Below, in pieces: positions 1-9,771 of a stretch of 64,000 nt of DNA. Source of the DNA: RPQJ01 sp963726665 (GTDB lineage: Bacteria > Pseudomonadota > Gammaproteobacteria > Steroidobacterales > Steroidobacteraceae); NCBI GenBank assembly GCA_963726665.1, contig CAVSDW010000012.1, positions 434,001 through 498,000 of the forward strand, read 5' to 3'. Position numbers and translations under genes: made by a program. Position 1 is the stretch's first letter; the number at the start of each line of letters is the position of its first letter. The notes beneath the pieces are model-generated. The model saw only the letters and a list, made by a program, of their open reading frames with translations, was not told the DNA's origin and did no database searches.

Positions 1-94
1 CCCCCCGCGTTGGTTGGACATGCTGCGCACCGCCCGTATCAGCCGGATGTCCGTGGCGTAGTTTTTTGTTTCGTCTTGTATCGCGACGACTCGC

Positions 95-100
95 TATACT
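95..100 (+). promoter_or_regulatory. possible -10 element upstream of the response regulator
   Basis: TATACT matches five of six bases of the sigma70 -10 consensus and lies 26 bases before the GTG start at 126. No good -35 hexamer sits at 16-18 bp spacing, so the call is weak. A GGAGG ribosome binding site follows at about 114-118. Bases 1-94 hold no gene that I can support. Confidence 0.3.
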
Positions 101-125
101 TGGCGCGCGAGCCGGAGGAAATCCC

Positions 126-838
126 GTGACGAACGCCGGATGCGTGCTCGTCGTCGACGACGACCGTTCGATCCGTGAAATGCTCTCGGAGTACCTCTCC
201 TCCGAGGGCTATCAGGTCGTCCTCGCGGAGGACGGCGCGGCCATGCGCAGCGAGATAGAGCGGGCCTTGCCGGATCTCGTTCTCCTCGACCTGAAGCTGC
301 CGCGGGAAAGCGGGCTCAGCCTGGCTCGCTACCTCCGCGAGCACTACGACGTCGGCATCATCATGGTCACCGGCGCCGGCGGGGTCGTGGATCGAATAGT
401 CGGTCTCGAGGTCGGCGCCGACGATTACGTCGCGAAGCCCTTCGACCCACGTGAGCTGCTCGCACGCATCAAGAGCGTCATGCGGCGCATTCAGGCGCGC
501 CCCGCGGCAGCCGCGGAAGCCGATCGCGGCGATCCGTGCAGTTCGGCCAGAGCCGCCTGGACCTCGCCTCTCACCAGCTCCACGGCCCCGACGGCGTCGA
601 GATCCCGATCACGTCCATGGAGTTCGACCTGCTCAAGGTGTTCGCCGAGAACCCCGGCAAAGCGCTCTCCCGCGACAGGATCCTCACGCTGACCAAGAAC
701 CGCGAGTGGGATCCGTACGACCGCTCCATCGACATCCGGGTCGCGCGCCTGCGACGCAAGGTCGAGACCGACCCCGACAACCCGCAGGTGATCCGAACGG
801 TTCGAGGCGTCGGCTACATGTTTGTTTCAGGCAGGTAA
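126..838 (+). CDS. OmpR-family two-component response regulator (frame broken near 535)
   Basis: Cytoplasmic DNA-binding response regulator, about 237 aa after repair. The N-terminal receiver has the acidic pocket (VVDDD), the phospho-acceptor Asp in LVLLDLKLP near residue 55 and the conserved Lys in AKPFD. The C-terminal winged helix follows, with the typical end VRTVRGVGYMF. The reading frame moves from that of the receiver to that of the winged helix near 535; reading GATCCG(G)TGCAGTTC with one extra G restores a continuous linker. I take this as a one-base assembly deletion, although a real mutation would cut the DNA-binding domain off. The GTG start at 126 has GGAGG about 8 nt upstream. 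The hybrid kinase next door is the probable partner. Confidence 0.85.
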
Positions 839-904
839 CAGTCCTCGCCTCCGCCGTTGCCATGCCTATACTCCGGACGGGAGTTCCCCCGGGGAAGTTT
901 CGCC

Positions 905-3372
905 ATGAGTGTCCAGTCGACGTCCGTGCACCACGCCGAGCGCGCCCTGCAGGACAGCGAAATCCGGCTGCAGCAGGTGCTCGACAACTCAAGCGCCATC
1001 GTCTTTGCGAAGGACAGCCGCGGCCGCTACCTGTTCGTGAACCGGGAGTTCGAGCGTGTGACGGGCCACGGCGCCGCTGCACTGCTCGGACGCACCGACG
1101 ACGAGGTCTTCCCGCCCGAGCTGGCGGCGCGATTCCGGCACAACGACCTGCGCGTGCTGCAGGAGCGGCGCAGCATCGAGTTCGAGGAGGCTGCCGATTT
1201 CGGCGGCGGCACGCGCACCTTCATCTCCTCGAAGTTCCCGCTGCTGGACTCGGACGGCGTCGCCTACGCCGTCTGCGGAATGGCGACCGACATCACCGAG
1301 CGCAAGCACCTGGAGAAGGCCTTCTCGGCAGCGGCCCTCGCCGTGTCTCAGTCCGAAGAGGAAACGCTGTACCGCCAGCTGGCGCGCTACCTGTTTACGA
1401 TCCTGGGCGTTGACTGTGCGTTCATCGCCACGACGGCGCCGGGCGACGCGTCCTCGATGCGCATGCTTGCGTTCCATCTCGACGGCGAGGTCCGCGAGAA
1501 CTTCTCCTATCCGATCGTGGGGACTCCGTGCGAGCTAGTCGTCGGCCAGGAGTTTCGCCTGTACCCCGCGCGGCTTGCCGAGCTGTTCCCGCTCGCGGGG
1601 TCATTTCGCGAGCTCGGGCTCGACTGTTACGCGGGCCAGCCCCTGACGGACGCGAGCGGGAACCCGCTTGGCCTGATCGGCGTCATGTCGCGGCGAACGT
1701 TCGCGGACCCGGCGCTCATCGAGGCGACGCTCCGGATCTTCGCGGTGCGGGTCACTGCCGAGCTCGATCGCGCGGCTGCCGCTGCGGCCCTGCGAGCCAG
1801 CGAGGAGCAGTACCGCGCCGTGTTCAATGCGTCCGCCGACGCGCTGATCCTTTGGGACTCGCAGTTCCGGCGCGTCGACGTCAATACGGCGTACGAGCGG
1901 ATCTACGGCTGGTCGCGGGAAGAGGTGCTGGGCCGGGGCTACGACCACCCCGCATATTCGCCGGTGTACGCGGTCCCGCGTCAGGAAATGGTGCGCCGGG
2001 CACTTGCCGGTGAGGCCTGCCACGCCGAGCTCGAGGCGATCTGCAAGGACGGCAAACATATCCTGACCGAGGTGGACGCGATGCCGTTCCGCCACCGGGG
2101 CGAACCGCACGTCCTGGCCATGCCCGGGACATTACGCCGCGCAGGCAGGCAGAGGCGCAGCGCCAGGCCCTCGAGGCCCAGTTGCGCCAGGCGCAGAAGA
2201 TGGAGGCGATTGGCCAGCTCACGGGCGGCATCGCCCATGACTTCAACAACCTGCTCACCTCGATCATGGGCTACGTCGCGCTGGCAGGCGAACGAGACTC
2301 GGCGCGGGGCGACAGCCGTCTCGGCGGCTACCTCGCACAGGCGCAGCGCTCATGCGAGCGAGCACGCGACCTGATCCAGCAGATGCTGATGTTCAGCCGC
2401 GGGCACCGGGGCTCGCCTCGCCCCACCTCGCTGGCAAGCGTGGTGCAAGGCGCACTTCCGACGCTCCAGGCGGGCCTGCCCGACACGCTCGAGCTCAGCG
2501 TGGACGCAGACGCGTCCGCTGCGCCCGCGCTCGTTGATCCGAGCCAGGTCGAGCAGGTTCTGCTCAACCTCTGCATCAACGCGCGCGATGCGACCGATGG
2601 CGCAGGCCGCGTGCGAGTCGGCGTGCGGTCGGGGCAGGCCGAGCCTCTCCTTTGCACGGGCTGCCGCCGGCCCGTCGACGGGCAATTCGTCGAGCTGGTC
2701 GTGGAGGACGACGGGCATGGCATGACCCCGCAGGTGATCGAGCGGATCTTCGAACCCTTCTTCTCGACCAAGGAGACCGGCAAGGGCAGCGGCATGGGCC
2801 TCGCGATGGTGCACGGCATCGTCCACGAACACGGCGGACACGTCGTGGTCGAGAGCGCGCCGGGCCAGGGTGCGCGCTTCAGGATTGCATGGCCCGTGGC
2901 GATCGGCCCGGGCAAGGCGGCTCCGCGCGACACGGATCGCGATGGCGCGGCCCGCGTGCCGCAGCCCGCGCTCGAGGGGTCCGTGCTGGTGGTCGATGAC
3001 GAGGAGTCGGTCGGGGAGTTCATGCGGGAGTTGCTGGGGACCTGGGGCCTGCGGGCGATGTGCACGCCGCGACCCGAGGAGGCGCTCGAACTCGTGCGTG
3101 CGGAACCGCGCCGGTTCGACGCCGTGATCACCGACCAGTCGATGCCAAGGCTCACCGGCCTGGCGCTGGCGCGCCGGCTTCGGGAGATCCGCGCGGACCT
3201 GCCGGTCATCCTCTATACGGGCCATGGCGAAGCCCTGGCAGATGCCGACGTCGGCGCGGCGCGTCTGTGCGCAATCATTCGCAAGCCGGTGGATCCTGCG
3301 CTGCTGAGCCAGACCCTCGCCCGCTGCCTGACGTCCAGGGCAGCGAAGCACCTGGGCGCCGCGGCACCGTAG
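905..3372 (+). CDS. PAS-GAF-PAS hybrid sensor histidine kinase (frame broken near 2121)
   Basis: Soluble hybrid histidine kinase, about 822 aa after repair. Domains in order: PAS (about 25-135), GAF-like (150-300), second PAS (305-415), HisKA with phospho-His in GGIAHDFNN (about 444), HATPase_c with DDGHGM and GSGMGLAMVHG, and a C-terminal receiver starting VLVVDDEE with its Asp in AVITDQSMP. The ATPase contains a CTGC pair, seen in other hybrid kinases of this type. No transmembrane segment is visible, so the signal is probably intracellular. Frame 2 changes to frame 1 at about 2121: ATG(G)CCCGGGAC with one G restored gives the usual PAS end ARDIT followed by the HisKA helix. ATG 905 has GGGGAAG upstream. 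Probable partner of the adjacent regulator. Confidence 0.87.
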
Positions 3373-3503
3373 CCGCCTGACGGCACGGACGATACAGACA
3401 GAAACAAATCGTGGGCTGGCGGAAATCGTGGGGAAACGGTCCGTCCGTAGGCTGTGTGCCATCGAAGGCCAGCGACGGATTACCGGATTCCAGGGGAAGC
3501 ATC

Positions 3504-4706
3504 ATGAAGCGCCTCCACCACGCAGCATTCATCGCCCTCGTGATCGCCTACGCACTGGGCCCGATGGCCACCCAGATCGTGACGCCGGCGGTGCCGCTAG
3601 TTCACCGCGACCTCGGTGCGTCGATGGCGCTGGCGCAGACCCTGGTCAGCGTGGCGTTCGCCGCCATCGCCTTGGCAACCCTGGTCTACGGGCCACTCTC
3701 CGACCGCTACGGCCGCCGGCCAGTGATCCTCGTGGGCACATCGCTCTTCTGCATCGGCAGCCTGGTTGCCGCACTGGCCCCGAGCGCCGCGTGGCTGATC
3801 GCCGGGCGTGTCATCCAGGCCTCAGGAAGCGCAGCCGCTCTGTCGCTGACGCGCAGCGTCATACACGACGTCTATGGCCGACAGCATTCCGCGCGGGCAC
3901 TCGCACAACTGACGACAGTAATGATCTTCGTCCCGATGCTCGCGCCGGTGCTGGGCGGAACGCTGCTCGATCACGTGGGATGGCGCGCGGTGTTCGTCGT
4001 CTGCCTCGCGTTCGGACTCGTAGCGCTCTCTCTGCTGGTCCTCTACCTCCCGGAAAGCCGCGAGGCCCGCATGCCCAGGCTGGAGTTGAAGGAAGCGCTC
4101 GCGAGTTATGCCGCGCTGGTCGCGGACGGAGATTACCGCGCGCCCGCGCTTCACTTCGCCTGGGTGATGTCAGCGGTGTTTGCGACGCAGGCAGCGATCC
4201 CTTATCTCATCGTCGAGGTGCAGGGCGGAAGCGCGACCGAATATGGCGTCTGGTTCGGCATCGCCTGCCTGTTCTACGTCGCCGGCAACCAGTTCACCGC
4301 GCGCTGGGGACATCGTTTCGCACCCCGCACGCTCATCCTGTACTCGGGCGTCGGCTGCAGTCTCGTGGCCGTGGCCGGGGCACTGGCCGCGCATGTCTTC
4401 GCGATGAGCACCGCCTTGCTCTTCGCGCCCACGATTGCCCTCTACTTCTTTGCCGCAGTGGGCATCGCGCCTGTCCAGGCAGAAGCGGTCGCCGTTCAGC
4501 CTGGTCGGGCGGGCGCGGCCTCGGGCCTGCTGACGGCCCTGCAGATGGGCGCCGGCGCGTTGACCGTTCAGGCAATCGGCTTCGCGCACGACGGCACGCC
4601 CGGACCGCTGTTCATGGGCCTGCTTGCCTGCACCACGCTCGCGCTCGTGTTCAGCATGAGGCTCCGGCGCGGAGCGGTGCTGGCCGGCGAAAGTGCGCCG
4701 GTCTAG
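3504..4706 (+). CDS. MFS drug-efflux transporter, Bcr/CflA type
   Basis: Inner-membrane major facilitator transporter of 400 aa with about 12 hydrophobic segments, probably a drug:proton antiporter. It carries the MFS motif A between TM2 and TM3 (GPLSDRYGRRPVIL) and motif C-like glycine/proline-rich segments in TM5 (APVLGGTLLDHVGWRAVF), typical of 12-TM efflux pumps such as Bcr. ATG 3504 follows AGGGGAAG. The frame is open further upstream, but the hydrophobic N-terminus begins here. It lies 131 bp after the hybrid kinase on the same strand and could be its regulatory target; that is inference. The substrate cannot be told from sequence. Confidence 0.88.
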   Translation: MKRLHHAAFIALVIAYALGPMATQIVTPAVPLVHRDLGASMALAQTLVSVAFAAIALATLVYGPLSDRYGRRPVILVGTSLFCIGSLVAALAPSAAWLIAGRVIQASGSAAALSLTRSVIHDVYGRQHSARALAQLTTVMIFVPMLAPVLGGTLLDHVGWRAVFVVCLAFGLVALSLLVLYLPESREARMPRLELKEALASYAALVADGDYRAPALHFAWVMSAVFATQAAIPYLIVEVQGGSATEYGVWFGIACLFYVAGNQFTARWGHRFAPRTLILYSGVGCSLVAVAGALAAHVFAMSTALLFAPTIALYFFAAVGIAPVQAEAVAVQPGRAGAASGLLTALQMGAGALTVQAIGFAHDGTPGPLFMGLLACTTLALVFSMRLRRGAVLAGESAPV

Positions 4707-4738
4707 GCGGTCCCCTTCCGACCACGCGTCGCCGCGCA

Positions 4739-5428
4739 TTATCCCGAGTGCGACGCGCCGCCCTCGCTCGAGCGGATTGACTCGCCGAGCGGCGCGACCC
4801 TGTAGTACGGAAACAGCATGTCGTCGTGGACCACGGGCTCGAACGCCACGTCGTCGCGGTGCCGCAGCTGTTCGTAGAAGCCACTCGTGACGAGCGTCTC
4901 CTCGCCACGCGCGGTGTCCTCCCCCAGCTTCGACGCGCGATTCATCTCGTCGCCCATCGCGAGATTCGGCCCGATCGCGTAGACATCGCCGTAGCCGATG
5001 CCGATGCAGCAATACGCGGGGTGCTCGGCGGCGAGGGCCGAGGCGTTGAAGACTGCAACGCGCCGATGCATCTCGATCGCGGCGTCGAGCGCCTTGCCGG
5101 CATCGTCGAACAATGCGACCAGGTCGTCGGCAAATGCGCGGATCAGCGTGGCCGCGTGTTCCTGCAACACGGGCACGCATACTCTCTGCGCATCGAGGAT
5201 CCGCAGGAACGCGTCGGCCTGGCGTCCCCCGAAGCAGCTGACGGTGAAACCCGTCAGGTCGAGCGTGAGGATGGCCTTGCGATGCAGGTACTTGGCGTCG
5301 AGTTCGGCCCGGCTCAGGCGCCCGGACTGAAACGCCATCAGGTCACGGTAGACCTCCTCGGTCCAACCATGGCAGTTCGCCAGCGTTTGCGGGTGATCGA
5401 GCAGCGAAAATGGCAGTTCCGATCTCAC
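4739..5428 (-). CDS. class III adenylate/guanylate cyclase-like protein
   Basis: Soluble protein of about 229 aa and last gene of a six-gene unit. A class III nucleotidyl cyclase homology domain is visible: DLTGFT (metal-binding Asp about 57), then IRAFADDLVALF where cyclases have KxxGDxxxAxF, then GDEMNRASK where they have GDxVNxAAR. The two metal Asp and the catalytic Asn are kept. The base-recognition Lys is Arg, and the transition-state Arg is Lys (about 167). It may be a weak or altered-specificity cyclase, or a nucleotide-binding relic. I prefer GTG 5428, which has GGAGGG at ideal spacing, to the ATG at 5485. It follows a cNMP phosphodiesterase, so synthesis and breakdown would be encoded together. 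Confidence 0.7.
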   Translation of the reverse strand: MRSELPFSLLDHPQTLANCHGWTEEVYRDLMAFQSGRLSRAELDAKYLHRKAILTLDLTGFTVSCFGGRQADAFLRILDAQRVCVPVLQEHAATLIRAFADDLVALFDDAGKALDAAIEMHRRVAVFNASALAAEHPAYCCIGIGYGDVYAIGPNLAMGDEMNRASKLGEDTARGEETLVTSGFYEQLRHRDDVAFEPVVHDDMLFPYYRVAPLGESIRSSEGGASHSG

Positions 5429-5497
5429 TATTCCCTCCAACTCACGCGCGGCCCGCAGACGGCCAGGCGCTCCAGTAACCGGCATCCAGGCCGCACC

Positions 5498-6303
5498 TCA
5501 GAATCGGTCGTCTGGCGGGCGTCCTTTCAACACCCAGTCGCGCAACCAGCACGATTCCGTTTCAATGGTCCCGTCGGGCATCAGGTGCAGCCACCGATAC
5601 CCCGGCGGACGCAGGTCCATCAGGCAGGTAGCGGTTTTCGGCGTGAACTGCGCGCAGGTGGACGGCGTGGTCAGGAAGCGGACCTTGCCCCGCCACTGAT
5701 CCGACGCCTGGTGCACGTGGCCTGCGAGCACGGCCCTGACCCGCGGGTAGCGGTCGATCACCGCCAGGAATTCGCCCCGCGTTTCGCAGCCCGAGTGCGT
5801 CGATCCACGCGCTGCCAACGCCAAGCGGCGGGTGATGCAGGCACACGAGCGCATGACGGTCCGGCTGCGCGGCCAGCTCAGCCTCGAGCCGGGAAAGCTC
5901 CGACGGTGCCAGCTGCCCGGAGGGGTCGTCGGCAATGTGCGTATCCAGCAGGATCACATCCCAGCCTTCGAACCCCAGGCCGCGGCAATAATGAACGGCA
6001 TCGCCCGCGAGCATCTCGCGCATCAGGGCCGGATCGTCGTGATTGCCCGGCAGGCACAGGACCGGCGCGCCCACGCCGTGCAGCGCCGCCAGGAAATTGC
6101 CGTAGGCCTCCGGCGTCAGGTCGTCGGCAATGTCACCGGTTGCCAGGATGACGTCCGGACGGAGCGCCGCCGCTGCCGAGCGCCTCGCGCAATACCTCGC
6201 GGAACGAGAGCGCCGTATTGACGCCGTAGAGCTCGCGCGATTGGTCGCCCATGAGGTGCGGATCGGTAACGTGCAGCACGCGCACGAGCCTGTTGTCCGT
6301 CAT
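5498..6303 (-). CDS. cpdA: 3',5'-cyclic-AMP phosphodiesterase-like metallophosphoesterase, CpdA/Icc family (two frame breaks)
   Basis: Cytoplasmic class III cNMP phosphodiesterase, about 267 aa after repair (E. coli CpdA is 275). The metallophosphoesterase motifs occur in order: DPHLMG, GDIADD, GNHDD, LHHPP and GHVHQ. Two single-base insertions split the frame. One is at about 6170-6176, after the helix ending REALGS. The other is an extra C in the CCCC run at 5775-5778, between LGLRNA and GEFLAVIDRYP. Removing one base at each restores a complete CpdA sequence. The start ATG overlaps the stop of the ABC-GAF gene by 4 nt (ATGA), so translation is probably coupled. Expected role: hydrolysis of the cyclic nucleotide that the neighbouring CNB and GAF domains may sense. 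Confidence 0.82.
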
Positions 6304-7638
6304 GGCTCGACGCGCCTCGCGGCTGCACCCATGCCGACCAGCGATTCGAGCAGCACGGCCAGCGACGTCGCGAACTCGGCATAGCGGCGCTCGTCCCGAT
6401 CGTCGAAAGGCTCGCCGTCCCGACGATTCAGCAACTGCGTGACCGCAAAGACATTGCCATCACGATCGTGCAGCGGCAGGCAGAGCATCGAGCGCGTGCG
6501 GAACCCCGTCAGGCGGTCCACTTCGGGGTTGAAACGCGGATCCGCATAGGCGTCCGCGACCCTGACCACCTTGCCCGTTGCGGCCGCGGCTCCGGCGATT
6601 CCGCTGGTCAGCGGAATCCTCACGGTCTCCCCGTCCGGCGAATCCTCGGCGACACGCAGCACCAGCTGCTGCTGGACGCGGTCCACCAGGAACAGGGACG
6701 CACGCTCCGCATTGAGCAGCTCGCCGACTCGCCGCGTGAACACCCGCAGCGACCGCTCGAGCATGCTCTGGTAGGCCTCGTCGCTCGCCAGCGCCGTTGC
6801 CTCCAGGAACTGCTGCGACTGCTGCGTCAGCTCCTGCAGCGTCCGGCGGAACGCCGCCTCGTCCATGCCAGCGACCAGCTGCTCGAGGTTCTGCCGGTCG
6901 TTGTTCTGCGCGAGCATGTGCATCATCTGCTGCGTGTTGGCGATGACCGCGTCGGTGAACGTCGAGAGTCGGCCGTCCTCGAGATGCAGGATCCGGTCGG
7001 CGACGTCGAGGATCCGGTTGTCGTGCGTGACCAGCAGGATGGTGGTGCCCCGCTCGCGCGCCAGCGCCTGCATGCGGTCCACGACCTCCCGGCCCGAAAC
7101 GCGATCGAGCGAAGCGGTTGGCTCGTCCGCGAGGATCATGGCCGGCTCGCCGACCAATGCGCGCGCGATTGCCACGCGCTGCCGCTGCCCGCCCGACAAC
7201 TGCTCCGCTCGCTTGCCCTTGTGCTCGGCAAGGCCCACGGCCTCCAGCATCGCGTCGGCCTTGCGTCGTCAACGCCGCACGGCTGAACCTGCCGGTCACC
7301 CGCAGGCCGAGCTCCACATTCTGGGAGGCGGTCAGCGCGCCGAGCAGGTTGTGCTGCTGGAAGATGAACCCGATGTGCCGGCGCACGTCCTCGAGCGCCG
7401 CGGGTGTGGCGCCGTTCAACTGCTGGTCCAGCACCCGCAGGCTGCCCTGCTGCGCCGAGCGCAATGCGCCGACGAGCGTGAGCAGCGTCGTCTTCCCGGA
7501 TCCCGACGGGCCGGTCACGATGACGATCTCGCCGGCCGGAATGCTCGTGGTCACGTCGTGGAGAATCTGGCGCCGCAGGGCACCGCGGCCGAAGTGATGA
7601 TTCAGGCCCTCGACGACGACCGGCGCGGAAGCCGACAT
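6300..7638 (-). CDS. DevA/MacB-type ABC ATPase fused to a C-terminal GAF domain (frame broken near 7268)
   Basis: ATPase subunit of a DevBCA-like exporter, about 445 aa after repair. The N-terminal ABC domain (1-225) has Walker A GPSGSGKTT, the signature LSGGQRQR, Walker B MILADEPT and the switch His in LLVTHD. A helical linker (about 230-290) leads to a GAF domain (290-435) with RASLFLVD, IAGAAAATG and MLCLPLHDRDG. Ordinary DevA proteins end after the ABC domain, so the GAF is an added sensor. One extra base near 7268 breaks the frame between RAALTT and KADAMLEAVG. The ATG overlaps the permease stop by 1 nt (TGATG). Inference: nucleotide or another small-molecule input to export. Confidence 0.85.
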
Positions 7639-8801
7639 CAGAAGACCTCCGCCGGGTCGAGCTTGCGAACCTTGCGCAGCGCCAGGAATCCGGACAGCAC
7701 GCACATGCCCACGATCAGCAGGAATACCATGCCAACTCGCTCGCCGGTCAGGTACAGGGGCAGGCGCGTCGCTGCCGCGGCGGACCGATACAGGTACCAG
7801 GCCGCCCCGACCCCCGGCAGGAACCCGAGGCACGCGAGTATCAGCGCTTCCTGGAACACGATGCCGGACACGAACCGGTTGCGGTAACCGAGCGCGCGCA
7901 GCGTCGCGTACTCCCTCAGGTGTTCGGAGACGTCGGCGAAGAGGATCTGGTAGACGATGATCGCGCCGACCACCAGTCCCATGATCGCGCCGAAGGCGAA
8001 CACATAGCCGATGGGTGTGGCACCGTTCCAGTAGGCCTTCTCGCGCGCGACGAACTCCTTCTTCGTCATGACCAGCACGTCCTTCGGCAGGGACGCGCGC
8101 AGCCGGTCGCGAACCTGGTCGGGATCCGCCCCGGGCTTCAGGCTGATGAGCCCGAGCTGGATCTGGTTCCGCGAGCGCTCGGGAAACAACCGCAGCCAGT
8201 TGTCGACGCTGGTGATCACGGTGCCGTCGATGCCGAACGAGGGGCCGATCTCCACCAGCCCCGTCACTTCCACGCTGCGGTCATTGACCTCGGTGACGAT
8301 GGACTGTCCGTCGCGGAATGACTTGCCGACCGGCCCGAACTCCGGGCGCGCGGCCGCGTCGAAGAGCACCACGTCCTGCTGCGCCAGCCGTCGGTGCCCC
8401 TCGGAAAAACCCGGCGTATCGAGCTCGTCGCGATCCGGGTCGATGCCCACGGCGTTGATGCTGCGACGGTCGTTGTTCCAGGGATTCTTCCAGACCGCCG
8501 GGAAGATGTAGACGGGACTCACGCTTTCGACCTGGTCGAAACCCATCGCCTCGTACAGCCGCCGGATCGAAAACGGCGCCGGCCTGACGATGAACACGCT
8601 GTCGGTGCTGAACAACGCGATGTCGTAGCGAAATCGCTCGTGGAATCGCAAGGTGCTTTCGAACAGGGCGGAGCGGAAGCCCAGCTGCATGAGGATCAGC
8701 AGCACGGCGAACCCGATGCCGGCCACGGCCACTGCGAGGCGCACCGGCCGGTGCCAGAGCTGCAGCCAGCCAAGTGGCGGCGTTGCGAGGGATTTCAGCA
8801 T
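7638..8801 (-). CDS. DevC-like ABC exporter permease (FtsX/MacB superfamily)
   Basis: Inner-membrane permease of 387 aa. It has one N-terminal TM segment (about 20-42), a long periplasmic domain (45-265) and three C-terminal TM segments (about 270-295, 315-345, 355-375), which is the FtsX/DevC layout. The motif LREYATLRALGYRNRFV in the cytoplasmic loop is typical of DevC. It starts 4 nt after the DevB-like adaptor stop and overlaps the ATPase start by 1 nt. In heterocyst-forming cyanobacteria DevBCA with TolC exports glycolipids; the substrate here is unknown. No outer-membrane TolC-like gene is present in the window. Confidence 0.87.
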   Translation of the reverse strand: MLKSLATPPLGWLQLWHRPVRLAVAVAGIGFAVLLILMQLGFRSALFESTLRFHERFRYDIALFSTDSVFIVRPAPFSIRRLYEAMGFDQVESVSPVYIFPAVWKNPWNNDRRSINAVGIDPDRDELDTPGFSEGHRRLAQQDVVLFDAAARPEFGPVGKSFRDGQSIVTEVNDRSVEVTGLVEIGPSFGIDGTVITSVDNWLRLFPERSRNQIQLGLISLKPGADPDQVRDRLRASLPKDVLVMTKKEFVAREKAYWNGATPIGYVFAFGAIMGLVVGAIIVYQILFADVSEHLREYATLRALGYRNRFVSGIVFQEALILACLGFLPGVGAAWYLYRSAAAATRLPLYLTGERVGMVFLLIVGMCVLSGFLALRKVRKLDPAEVF

Positions 8802-8805
8802 GGAG

Positions 8806-9771
8806 TCAACGGCCGATCTCGATCTCGACCTGCAGGTTCGTGAGATTCACGACGGTCGAGGGGTTCTCGAGACGGATCTCGACCTCGACGATCCTGGCGT
8901 CCTTGCGGGCCGCCGGATCGTCGCCAATCTGGTCGAGCTTCTGCACCTTGGGCCGGATCCGGCTCACAGTGCCCTTCAGGTCGGTTGGCAACGCATCGCT
9001 GTGAACCCTGGCGCTCTGGCCGGGCTTCACAAGACGTATGTCCGACTCGTAGACCTCCGCGATGGCCTGCATTTGCGCGACTCGACCGAGTTCCAGGATG
9101 CCCGCGGAACCTGCAAGCTCGCCGGGTCGCGCGTGCAGATCGATCACCCGGCCGGCGAACGGGGCGCGAACCAATGAGCGCTCCAGTTCCGCCTGGTACA
9201 TGTTCAGCCGTGCCTGCGCCGAGGCGACGCGCGAGTCGGCCACGCGCGCCTGCGCGGTGCGGGCCTTGCAGGATGCCGCGCCCGCCTCGGCGTCACCCTT
9301 CGCCACTTCCGCGTCTTCCTTCGAGGCCAGGCCGCGACTCGTGAGTTCCGTCTTTCGCCCCGACTGTCGCGCCGCGACGCTGGCGCGAACGCAAGCCTCA
9401 TCGGCGACGCTGGCGGCAGCCACGGCATCGCGGCGCGCTGTCTCGAGATCAGCCTGCGCGCCGGCCACTCGCGCCCTGACGACGGCGGCGGTATCGACTT
9501 CGGCCAGCAGCTGGCCCGCCTGGACGTCGGCGCCGCGCTCGACGAGAAGCCTGGTGACGACCGCGCCCGACACCGCATCCGGGGTCGATGCGGCCGAGAC
9601 GCGAACGACGCCGCCGAGCGGCTCCAGCCTGCCGAGGGCGGCGACACCGCGCTGTGACGCGGCGCGTGCCGCCGGATCCGCTTTCGCCGCAGCCGACCAG
9701 GCCGAGCCTTGCGGGATCAGAACCACGGCCAGAGCCGTCAATACCAGTACGCGGACCGAATACGGCCTCAT
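8806..9771 (-). CDS. DevB/HlyD-family periplasmic adaptor of the ABC exporter
   Basis: Membrane fusion protein of 321 aa. An N-terminal hydrophobic signal/anchor (residues 5-27) is followed by a lipoyl-like half (VVTRLLVERGADVQAG), a long Ala/Arg-rich coiled-coil hairpin (about 95-190), the second lipoyl half (LVRAPFAGRVIDLHARPGE) and a beta-barrel domain. It should link the DevC-like permease to an outer-membrane channel. Its ATG shares one base with the stop of the patatin gene (TGATG), so the adaptor is translationally coupled to the lipase. The reading frame stays open upstream, but the signal sequence fixes the start at 9771. Confidence 0.87.
   Translation of the reverse strand: MRPYSVRVLVLTALAVVLIPQGSAWSAAAKADPAARAASQRGVAALGRLEPLGGVVRVSAASTPDAVSGAVVTRLLVERGADVQAGQLLAEVDTAAVVRARVAGAQADLETARRDAVAAASVADEACVRASVAARQSGRKTELTSRGLASKEDAEVAKGDAEAGAASCKARTAQARVADSRVASAQARLNMYQAELERSLVRAPFAGRVIDLHARPGELAGSAGILELGRVAQMQAIAEVYESDIRLVKPGQSARVHSDALPTDLKGTVSRIRPKVQKLDQIGDDPAARKDARIVEVEIRLENPSTVVNLTNLQVEIEIGR

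Noticed and set aside
867..872. TATACT before the kinase gene as -10 element
   Set aside because: No -35 partner; it lies in the short gap after the regulator, and co-transcription with the regulator is more likely.
7250..7290. Programmed ribosomal frameshift in the ABC-GAF gene
   Set aside because: No slippery heptamer or downstream structure is evident, and similar breaks occur in unrelated genes, so indel errors explain it better.
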